A stretch of DNA of 64,000 nt from Holothuria scabra (taxonomy: Eukaryota; Echinodermata; Holothuroidea; Aspidochirotida; Holothuriidae): positions 9,735,450 to 9,799,449 of the forward strand of contig CM074187.1 in the NCBI GenBank assembly GCA_037179385.1, in the 5' to 3' direction. Of the stretch, positions 49,001 through 55,280 are shown piece by piece (within the stretch, counting starts at the first letter, position 1; each line of letters opens with the position of its first letter). The notes under the pieces are model-generated. The model was not told the DNA's origin and searched no databases. It was given only the letters and a program-made list of their open reading frames with translations. A program made the translations under genes and the position numbers.

Positions 49001-50181
49001 GGAATGACCCACACTTTTCATATTTGGTATATACAGTCGCCATATTGAGAGGAAGAACCCTATTGTTTTTGGTGGAGGTCAAAGGTCATTTGAGGTCACC
49101 AGAGGTCAAAGATCAAAATCCTTGTAATCGGGATATCTTGAGATAGGAATGACCCACACTTTTCATATTTGGTATATACAATTGCCATGTTGAGAGGAAG
49201 AACCCTTTTGTTTGTGGTGGAGGCCAAAAGTCATTTGAGGTCACCAGAGGTCAAAGACCAAAAACCTTGTAATCGGGATATCTTGCAATAGGAATGACTG
49301 ACACTTTTCATATTTGGTATATAGATTTGCCATGTTGAAAGGAAGAACCCTATTGTTTGTGGTAGAGGTCAAAGGTCATTTGAGGTCACCAGAGGTCAAA
49401 GACCAAAAACCTTGTAATCGGGATATCTTGCAATAGGAATGACTGACACTTTTCATATTTGGTATATAGATTTGCCATGTTGAAAGGAAGAACCCTATTG
49501 TTTGTGGTGGAGGTCAAAGGTCATTTGAGGTCACCAGAGATCAAAGACCGAAAACCTTGTAATCGCGATATTTTGCGATAGGAATGACTGACACTTTTCA
49601 TATTTGGTATATAGATTTGCCATGTGGAAAAGAAGAACCCTATTGTTTGTGGTAGAGGTCACAGGTCATTTGAGGTCCCCGTTTTCAGTGGTTTATGAGG
49701 ACAACAAAGCACCCCTTTTCGGCAAGGAATCGCTTAACCTTTTGGCTTTCTGGTTATAGGTGTTTATTAGGGAACATGTAAATTTACTTATCATCAATTA
49801 CTTGTCACTCATCATTATTTACCCTCAACTCCACGGAGCTTTTTTTTATCTTTTCACTTTTTAAGGGACCAAAAGTGATTTCTTACAACTATCCTTTCAG
49901 GGAATCAGACAATACTGTGGTTTTAATTAATTCCTCTTTTGATCTCAATAGAGAGACTTGAAATATTCCAAGACTGTCATTCCTGACATCTCTTTAATAT
50001 TTGGTTTAATTTTCTTTTCTATTCACAGTACATCGTCATTGATACACAACTTATGATAGGGGGAAAACACCAGTATGAGATCAGCGAAGAAGAATACATA
50101 TTTGCTGCCCTCAATCTTTACCTTGATATTATTAACCTTTTCCTCTTCATATTGAGAATAGTTGGTATTGCTTCAGAATAG
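28001..50181 (+). CDS. LFG: Lifeguard/TMBIM-family membrane protein, ten coding exons (whole gene span)
   Basis: Ten exons with GT donors and AG acceptors join in a single frame into a 245-aa protein ending at TAG 50179-50181. Introns 4 and earlier are phase 0, 1 or 2; the later ones are phase 0. Family hallmarks seen: GFLRKVYATLTLQL at residues 30-43, DLRRKSPIN at 92-100, STYNAQTV near 120-127, IDTQLMIGGKH at 199-209 and EEYIFAALNLYLDIINLF at 216-233. About seven hydrophobic segments lie near 37-57, 71-90, 99-119, 126-147, 153-177, 180-200 and 218-241. Asp200 and Asp228 match the paired acidic residues of the Bax-inhibitor-1 fold, known as a pH/Ca2+-sensing pair in the bacterial homologue YetJ. 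Relatives sit in ER, Golgi or endosomal membranes, modulate Ca2+ leak and oppose apoptosis; that role here is inferred. The C-terminus looks like TMBIM1/2/3 rather than TMBIM4 or BI-1, but which paralogue is unclear. The N-terminus is short compared with human relatives of 311-371 aa. Confidence 0.93.
30166..30335 (+). repeat. tRNA-derived SINE in lifeguard intron 1
   Basis: The head GTGTGGTCAAGTGGTTAGAG resembles a pol III A box, and GAGTTCAACTCC resembles a decayed B box at the right distance. A tRNA-unrelated body with CATACTAAAGACTACTG and AACAAGCCAGTGAGC follows, shared with the copy near 5.3 kb. The lack of a tRNA acceptor stem argues against a real tRNA gene. Confidence 0.7.
30345..30492 (-). 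repeat. Partial copy of the GGTGAGAGGAT MITE family (lifeguard intron 1)
   Basis: GCATACTCACC, GACTATTGTGGGAGGGGC and GAGAGAATTGGAACTGTC match the reverse complement of the copy at 45.8 kb. It begins just after the SINE body. Confidence 0.65.
31973..32042 (+). CDS. Lifeguard exon 2
   Basis: Acceptor tttctttag precedes it and donor gtaagt follows. It encodes YRTMSYEDGGGGG then FTFEDVNVKH, a Gly-rich soluble N-terminal segment leading into the first membrane helix. It ends one base into a Gly codon (phase 1), which exon 3 completes. A third in-frame ATG at 31982 is inside this exon. Confidence 0.88.
33241..33595 (+). repeat. Interspersed repeat (TTTCCCTGG family), longest copy, lifeguard intron 2
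   Basis: Runs from GGCCTCGAGTTTTAGATTTT through CCTTTCTGTACATGAAAATA to ACTCCCTTCCTGGGAAATA. It joins the segments seen separately at 5.7 and 18.1 kb, so it defines the family length (about 355 bp). Confidence 0.65.
35074..35183. mobile_element. Short MITE with GGGGCCC ends in lifeguard intron 2
   Basis: The left GGGGCCCGTTCCACAAAGA and right TCTTTGTGGAATGGGCCCC match as inverted repeats at 18 of 19 positions. An inner CAATCTTAAG/CTTAAGATTG pair extends the fold. Total is 110 bp, so it can form a long hairpin in the transcript. Confidence 0.75.
35546..35627 (+). CDS. Lifeguard exon 3 (TM1)
   Basis: Acceptor ctgtttcag, donor gtaagt at 35628. It encodes FLRKVYATLTLQL followed by a run of Ile, Val and Ala to IYIP, the F-[IVL]-RKVY motif and first membrane helix of the lifeguard family. 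It leaves GT of a Val codon (phase 2). Confidence 0.95.
37095..37205 (+). repeat. Interspersed repeat (AAATTGCTCCCTG family), lifeguard intron 3
   Basis: GTGTAGCAAATTGCAATGCA followed by GAATTATTCCCTG resembles the 17.1 kb copy. The left part with repeated TTTGTGTAGCAA words is diverged. Confidence 0.4.
37454..39095 (+). mobile_element. Satellite-bearing Helitron-like element, family 1b, in lifeguard intron 3
   Basis: The left end is GGTTTTGATGAT then a TATG/TGTG microsatellite. DR1 sites fall at 37655, 37800, 37945 (degenerate), 38090, 38234, 38380, 38526 (degenerate), 38671 and about 38816, a spacing of 144-146 bp. The right end is ATCATCGAAACC, a hairpin GATGCA-TTTT-TGCATT and CTGGTT at 39090-39095. 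It lies in the sense orientation of the host gene. Confidence 0.83.
39342..39401 (+). CDS. Lifeguard exon 4 (loop 1 and start of TM2)
   Basis: Acceptor ctcttacag, donor gtgagt. It encodes SQDPYDNYFYQNQWVFWTA, the lumenal loop and the beginning of the second helix. It ends with TT of a Phe codon (phase 2). It starts 246 bp after the end of the satellite-bearing element in this intron. Confidence 0.93.
39850..39940 (+). CDS. Lifeguard exon 5 (TM2 to TM3)
   Basis: Acceptor actttcag, donor gtgagt. It encodes GVTFAMIIAMGCV, then PDLRRKSPIN, then FICLFLF. The basic RRK-x-P-x-N cytosolic loop is a family signature. Confidence 0.95.
40297..40547 (-). mobile_element. piggyBac-like MITE, copy 3, just upstream of lifeguard exon 6
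   Basis: Same family, inverted. The ends CCCTTTACTGTTGT and ACAATGGTAAAGGG are flanked by perfect TTAA copies (40293-40296 and 40548-40551). It ends 48 bp before exon 6, close to the branch-point region. Confidence 0.85.
40596..40679 (+). CDS. Lifeguard exon 6 (TM3 to TM4)
   Basis: Acceptor ttatccatgcag, donor gtgagt. It encodes TAAEGVLLGITCSTYNAQTV and then LIAAGVCA, 28 full codons in phase 0. A TTAA-flanked MITE ends only 48 bp upstream, or 44 bp counting its target copy. Confidence 0.95.
40821..40975. mobile_element. hAT-like MITE in lifeguard intron 6
   Basis: CAGGGCTTGAAAT at the left and ATTTTGAGCCCTG at the right are inverted. CAGGGCT(C/T)(G/A)AAAT ends are widespread among hAT-type non-autonomous elements. 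Length is 155 bp; no clear 8-bp duplication. Confidence 0.6.
41790..41831 (+). CDS. Lifeguard exon 7 (end of TM4)
   Basis: A 42-nt exon with acceptor tttctttcag and donor gtgagt. It encodes GIVLLLTLFAFQTK in phase 0; the FxxQTK turn is usual at this position in the family. Without it the helix would be cut short, which supports the call despite its size. Confidence 0.92.
42122..42412 (+). repeat. Two-copy tandem duplication, 148 bp, in lifeguard intron 7
   Basis: GATGTTATTAGTGATGTGAA occurs at 42173 and 42321, with GTGAAGGTGGGTAGG and TCTGGAAGAGGC-type words following at the same offset in each. Moderately diverged. Confidence 0.8.
43028..43117 (+). CDS. Lifeguard exon 8 (TM5)
   Basis: Acceptor ttatggatag, donor gtaagt. 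It encodes IDFTMMTG followed by a strongly hydrophobic stretch to FRSE, the fifth membrane helix, in phase 0. The DFT motif after QTK is typical of lifeguard proteins. Confidence 0.94.
43285..43785 (+). repeat. Two-copy tandem duplication, ~270 bp, in lifeguard intron 8
   Basis: TAGGATTGCCACCA occurs at 43294 and 43564. GTAGCTTC, TTGGCTGATGTAAT and ATGCAAAAGT follow in the same order in both copies. The satellite-bearing element starts at the end of the second copy. Confidence 0.75.
43782..45022 (+). mobile_element. Satellite-bearing Helitron-like element, family 2, 156-bp monomer, in lifeguard intron 8
   Basis: The left end is truncated (GAAGGAATCTATGCGATGG remains) and a TG tract follows. 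Sites at 43939, 44095, 44251, 44408, 44564 (degenerate), 44720 (degenerate) and 44876 are 156-157 bp apart, longer than in the other elements. The right end is GGCAAGGAATC, hairpin AAGCC-TTTT-GGCTT and TCTGGT at 45017-45022. Confidence 0.78.
45790..46059 (+). mobile_element. MITE with GGTGAGAGGAT inverted ends (lifeguard intron 8)
   Basis: The left AAGATCTGATCCTCTCACC and right GGTGAGAGGATTAGCTCTT form inverted repeats about 270 bp apart. The interior is shared with five other copies in the window. The target duplication is not clear, so the superfamily is unknown. A 251-nt reading frame inside has no recognisable product. Confidence 0.72.
46233..46280 (+). CDS. Lifeguard exon 9 (TM6, first half)
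   Basis: A 48-nt exon with acceptor cattttccag and donor gtaagt. It encodes VLDVVYCSLGVGLFSL, matching the conserved xxYxSLGxxLF stretch of the sixth helix. Confidence 0.92.
47275..48412 (+). mobile_element. Satellite-bearing Helitron-like element, family 1a, in lifeguard intron 9
   Basis: The left end is GGTTTTGATGA with GAAACC partner and a TG tract. DR1 sites lie at 47466 (degenerate), 47611, 47756 (degenerate), 47888 and 48020. The first two intervals are 145 bp and the last two 132 bp, because those monomers lost 13 bp near the second half-site cluster. The right end ATCATGGAAACC, hairpin AATGCA-TTTT-TGCATT and CTGGTT match the 13.8-16.1 kb element. Confidence 0.82.
48596..49755 (+). 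mobile_element. Satellite-bearing Helitron-like element, family 2, in lifeguard intron 9
   Basis: This is the best-preserved family 2 member. The left GATTCCTTGCCG (48596-48607) and right CGGCAAGGAATC (49720-49731) are perfect inverted copies. The left end also folds on itself (GATTCCTTGCC with GGCAAGGAATC seven bases later). A TG tract follows. Sites start at 48786, 48931, 49076, 49221, 49366, 49511 and 49656, exactly 145 bp apart. The end is a short hairpin around TTTT and then CTGGTT at 49750-49755. Confidence 0.85.
48786..48818 (+). promoter_or_regulatory. Composite of four AGGTCA half-sites (spacers 1, 4, 4)
   Basis: Four perfect AGGTCA hexamers begin at 48786, 48793, 48803 and 48813. 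The first two form a DR1, the arrangement bound by RXR, HNF4 and COUP-TF type receptors. The last three form two DR4s, the thyroid-receptor/LXR type spacing. The final three are 10 bp apart, one DNA turn. Binding is inferred from the motif only. Confidence 0.5.
50029..50181 (+). CDS. Lifeguard exon 10 (TM6-TM7, stop)
   Basis: Acceptor ttctattcacag. It encodes 50 residues and TAG. YIVIDTQLMIGGKHQ is followed by EEEYIFAALNLYLDIINLF and ends LRIVGIASE. This is the most conserved part of the superfamily and carries both conserved Asp residues. Confidence 0.97.
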   Translation, partial: YIVIDTQLMIGGKHQYEISEEEYIFAALNLYLDIINLFLFILRIVGIASE

Positions 50182-52900
50182 AGTATTGAATGTCTCTATC
50201 CTAAATGTGCTTATTTTTTAGTCCAGAGATACCCCCCCCCCCTTCAAGTGAAATATTTTTTTTTATACAAGTATGGTTATATTGTCAGAAGGTACAGTAA
50301 TTGTGAGTTTTTAGTATCTATTTGTTGCCATTGGCATTGTATGGCCCAAAATTTAGCAGGAACAAAGAAAGGGCGAAAAGGTTAGACAAAGAGCAACAAC
50401 ATAAGAAGGGGCTCCACAAGGTTGTATTTCATTTATTTCCACACAAGATATTAAAGGGCTAGTGTCCTCTGCCCAGATGCTTCCAGTCCTAGCTCTGACT
50501 TATTTCTTCTATCTGTTCAATATTTATGCTGTTGTAGACACAAACCAAGTGCATTGCTTGAGGTCATGTCCTGGTGAGAATACATTCAAACCAGTATGTG
50601 CTATCAGAACAATCTTTGTGTGTACCATGTAATGAGCTTCTCTGCCTTAATCATTTGCATTTGCCTTCCATTAAAGCACTGTACCAGTAAATAATTTTGC
50701 TTTCCCCAGGCAAGAATGTTGTTTGGTGTGATATGTGTCTGTCTTTGAAATAGGCAGGGGTTCATGGTTTCATCCAACTTTTTTATGCACTTTTAATTGA
50801 GAGATAATTAAACCTAAATGGTATAAAATAAAATTTCCAGGTTGTAGATGTTGGTTAAGCTTACTAGTGATAAGTACATTAGCCATTGTATGCAATGAAT
50901 CCCTAAGTTCACTACTGTAAAATTGTGTCCTCATCCATATTGCAAATAGCATGTCAGGCAAGTACTTTTTACCTTTGTAGAGATGGTTGAAGTATTGCTA
51001 ATTATCAAATAGGATATATAAGTCAATGAAGTATGACTTACATTTAGCATGACTGTAGCTCACTGTGGTGTCAAAGCTAAAGCTTAAACATCAGCCTAAG
51101 CAAATAAATCAAATCAAAAGTTATAAAACTATTTGTTATGATCCCAGAATAGATTGTGACTGATGTCACTTCACCAATCTTCCCTATTTCTAGGATTCTT
51201 ATGTTGTTTTGCAAATTCTAGACTCCTCTTCCTGTTGTGAAGTTAAAATGTCCTCAATAAATATATGCAATGATCAAGACTTTTTTGCTGGCATTTTCAC
51301 AAGACTTTTTTGCTTGCATTCTCACAAGACTTGTGTGTTATATTTATGCTTCTTTGTTGTTCTGGTGTTAACTGGAAGTAATGTTAGGTTTACCATCTGC
51401 AAAGAACTATGCAGGGATTTGTATAGGTATTATCAGGTAGAATCTACCATTGAATGGTGCTGTGCTCTTATATCTGGAATCTGCAGTTGAATGAACCCAG
51501 GCTCTACAGGGAGGGAGGGGGATGTATTCTGAATTTAGTTGAGATTGACATGCATTTGCTAAATTTGCATTTATCACATTACCACTTCATAGGAAAGAAC
51601 GCAGTCCTGACCCTGCTTCCCTGGCCCATAAGAGCATACTTTGCTATTAACAGTACTTTACCTGGAAATTGGGGGTTGTGGTTTTGATTGACTTGAGCTT
51701 TTCCTGTGTGTTAAGTTTGTGGTATCCCTATGGCAAAGGACTATCATGTGACAGAGAATGTCAATTTCTGCTCATAAATAAAATTTTGTGTTGAGTGATT
51801 TCAATTGTCCTAAAACTTGAAATCTTCATACTGAATCTTTGCCATGTTTATACATTTTGAAATGTAAAAAATGATTTTGATTTTTGTTGCAAATCAACTG
51901 GTTATTATCTTTTTGATATCTGTGATGTTTTAAGTAAATGACTTTTCTCTAGATATGCATGATAAAAATACTTCAGACCATCAAGTGTTTTAGACTGAAT
52001 TGTCAATTTAATTGTGAGACAGTTTGTTCAAATTGATAAATTTTACTGTTTCTCTTGCAAGGAATTTCTCACTCAAGATTCTCAGTGTGGTCAAGATAAA
52101 GATGGACATGTTAATATATTGATCTTGAAAATGGTCACGTTATTACACAAATTTCATAGCTTTATGAAGACTTTCACAAGACTTTTGGAGAAAAATTTTT
52201 GTATGGATGGTGGACAAGTTCTTGAAGCAGCTAGTAACTAAGTTTTGATGGAAGTTGGAAATATTCATACAAATGGTATGTTATTCAAAGAACACAGAGC
52301 TATTGATTCCTTGCTTTAGTTAAGTTTGTGTGGATAACATGTTGTAGTGCTTTTTAGAAAATACACCATTACAGTGTCTAAAGATATGAATGTGAAAAAG
52401 GGTTGTCTGAGTACTATGGTGTATAAATGTTTCTTCTTAAATGTTTCCTGTAGTATGACAATACTGAAACTCTTTCTTGGTGTAGAATGATATCAGGTTG
52501 ATTGTTATATTATGGCTGTTTATGACTCGCCAACAGTTCATTGTTTTGAAATGATCGGTTTCCTATTTCACATGAATGTAGTCATGAACTCAGCAAGAAC
52601 AAAATAAAGTTTTGAGACACAAGTTTCTTAGATATGGTTTATTTGCTGTTCCAACCCATTTTGAATGGACAAGTCTTTTTTGTCTTTTTGAAGCAGATTT
52701 TAGGAGATGTTTTGAACTGCTACCTATAAAACTAAAACCATTGGCATCACCTGGAGAGGCCTCTGGGTCATGTGACCCTAAGTGCCCCAAATACAGTGTC
52801 TCGTAAGAAACATTGCACACAGATATAGTGTTGATTTTGACAGGAGGGGCAATGTGCACTCATTTCTAACATTTATAAGGGTGCAAAATTTCAATAAATG
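50182..52900 (+). other. Probable 3' UTR and downstream flank with several poly(A) signals
   Basis: This is a repeat-poor 2.7 kb after the lifeguard stop. AATAAA hexamers lie at 50827, 51777, 52603 and 52893. The lack of transposons contrasts with the rest of the window and suggests transcribed 3' UTR, though I cannot tell which signal is used. Short ORFs here look random. Confidence 0.45.
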
Positions 52901-53222
52901 AAAAATATACCACCAGTATTGTTTTTATTGTCTGCTTAAATTGAGGAGCATGCCATAATTGTTTACTATTCTATATTTGTATTCTTGGAGGTAAAGGTAA
53001 ATATTGTTGCAAGATGGTCTTGAATACTTGAAACTATGCACCACCAATCATTCCTCCACTGAAGAACCAACATGCATAATTTTTATTCCTGTGGATATCC
53101 CTGGAGTCAAACTGGTGCAAAGTATTACTCACATGATAGACAGGATTCTTTTGTCATGCATAGGCAATTGTATGGCTCTCGCTGTGTTCTTAGCCTGCAT
53201 CTGTGTGGCGACTGCCCCTTTA

Positions 53223-54057
53223 AGGCCTGTCCACACAGGATGCATGGAAATCCGTTCCGGATACGACACGTTTTTCCCCGCATCTTTAGGGTACGTCAAG
53301 ACGCATGCCTTTCTGTACAGGATGCGTTCACACTACGTAAGTTTCGATGCGTCACTTTGAGATGCAGCGTGTAGTTTCCAATGACAATGCATGCTGATTG
53401 ACAAAGAAGTGTATTTAGATCGTAGGAAAGCTCACAGCAGACCGGCTACGATTGAGGAGAAGGGCACAAACCCATAAGCCCACGAAGCTACATCACTGAT
53501 TATATACACCACTTAGATATCTATATTTTCTCGTGTGCCGTGAAATGTCCCTGTGCAGCCATGTCTAGTGTCCAGACTTTCCCTGCCTACCGTCCAAACA
53601 AGAATACAACTGTTTTCAGCTGCCGAAGTCAATAATGTCGCAAGGGTGGTGGGTACCCAAAGAATCATAGACCCACGTATACAATCCCAATGTTGTGAAA
53701 AAATGCCCCCAAATGAGCTTTTCTACTTATTTTACAGGCGCTCAATTGTGATTTTAAGTTCAAACATAGTACCATTTTGTATACATATCCCGTTAAATTG
53801 CATTTCATGAAAGAAAAACATGGACCAAATCAAAGTTGACCCATGCTTCCGTACGTTAACTCTGTTTCTGAACGCACATGAACTTTGCCAAAATTTGAAG
53901 CATCCGGCCGGATACGTCAACTTTTTTCCGCATCGATCGTGACGCAACGCAACGCATCCTGTGTGGACGGCTCCGTTTATTTACGTGCAAAGTGATAAAA
54001 GTGACGTGCCGTGTCGTATCCGGAACGGAACGCAACGCATCCTGTGTGGACATGCCT
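53223..54057. mobile_element. CpG-rich foldback DNA element, copy 1
   Basis: The left AGGCCTGTCCACACAGGATG and right CATCCTGTGTGGACATGCCT are inverted ends. Inner parts repeat GGATACGACACG and its complement, so the complementary arms extend several tens of bases. Numerous GGATGCGTT/AACGCATCC words occur. No transposase is seen. The superfamily is uncertain. Confidence 0.75.
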
Positions 54058-54136
54058 CTAGGCTGCCTCTTCTCAGATAGCTTCCTGCAGCGACAGACTG
54101 GGCAAAAATAGTTCGTCTGTAAAACGGGCTATGTAA

Positions 54137-54993
54137 AGGCCTGTCCACACAGGATGCTTTGCTGTCTGTTCCGGATACGACACGTTTTATTTTTCGCATC
54201 CTTCCGGATACGTCAAGGCACGATGCGTTCACACTACGTCAATTTCGATGCGTCACTATGAGATGCAGTGTATAGTTTCCTATGACAATGCATGCCGATC
54301 GACAAAGAAGTGTATTTTTATCGTGGGAAAGTTCACAGCAAACCGGCTACAGTCACCGCCACTCGCGATATTCAATATGGCTACCATGAGCGACTCTAGC
54401 AGTGCAACGATTGAGGAGAACGGCTCGATCCCATAAGCCCAAGAAGCTACGCCACTGATTATATACACTACATATATTTTCTCGTGTTCCGTGAAATGTC
54501 CCTGTGCAGCCATATCTAGTGTCCAGACTTCCCCTGCCTACCGTCCAAACAAGAATACAACTGTTTTCAGCTGCCGAAGTCAATAATGTCGCAAGGGTGG
54601 TGGGTACCTAAAGAATCATAGACCTACGTATACATTCCCAATGTTGTGAAAAAATGCCCCCAAAATGAGCTGTTCTACTTATTTTACAGGCGTTCAATTG
54701 TGATTTGAAGCTCAACCACGGTACCATTTTGCATCTATATCCCGTTAAATTGCATTTCAAAAAAAAAAAAAAAAACACATGGGAGAAATCAAAGTTGATC
54801 CATGCTCCCGTACGTCAACTCTGTTTCTGAACACACATGAACTTTGCCAAAATTTGAAGCATCCGGCCGGATAACGTCAACTTTTTTCCGCATCGATCGT
54901 GACGCAACGCAACGCATCCTGTGCGGACGGCTCCATTGATTTACGTGCAAAGTGATAAAAGTGACGTGTCGTATCCGGAACGACGCATCCTGT
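54137..54993. mobile_element. CpG-rich foldback DNA element, copy 2 (right end truncated)
   Basis: Starts with the same 20-bp end as copy 1 and stays closely alignable. It carries about 55 bp absent from copy 1, around 54343-54400, that includes ATGGCTACCATGAGCGACTC. The right end stops at GCATCCTGTG where a MITE begins. It lies 79 bp from copy 1 in the same direction. Confidence 0.75.
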
Positions 54994-54994
54994 G

Positions 54995-55280
54995 GGCCCA
55001 GTTTCCTCATCCCAAACAGTACCAATTCTCTTAACATTCTTAGTTAAGCCCCTCCCACAATGGTCACCCTCATTCAGACACAATCTCAGTTTATTGCTTC
55101 AGGGTGAGTATAGAAAAGCTCAATGTGTATAATCGAAACACTCAGAACAATTCATGATGTGTAATATGAACTTTGGTATTCTGCATTGTTTGAATTAGCA
55201 GTCAATCAAACAGCTGAGCCAATTGAGAGTTTCAGTTACCCTACACTAGAAGTGTAATTTGGGGTGAGAGGATTGGGCCT
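54995..55280 (+). mobile_element. MITE with GGTGAGAGGAT inverted ends
   Basis: The left GGCCCAGTTTCCTCATCCCA is a diverged inverted copy of the right GGTGAGAGGATTGGGCC. The interior CCTCATTCAGACACAATCTC matches the 45.8 kb copy. Its left edge coincides with the truncated right end of the foldback element before it. Confidence 0.68.

Larger units (their letters stand above)
46281..50028 (+). other. Lifeguard intron 9
   Basis: 3.75 kb, of which 2.3 kb is two satellite-bearing elements from different families, separated by 183 bp. The first 990 bp has nothing recognised. Confidence 0.75.

Noticed and set aside
53004..53374. Overlapping 118- and 100-codon frames
   Set aside because: They run into the foldback element and show no recognisable domain.
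54376..54436. Short frame MATMSDSSSATIEENGSIP as a small gene
   Set aside because: Inside a foldback transposon copy, 19 codons, no further support; kept only as a remark.
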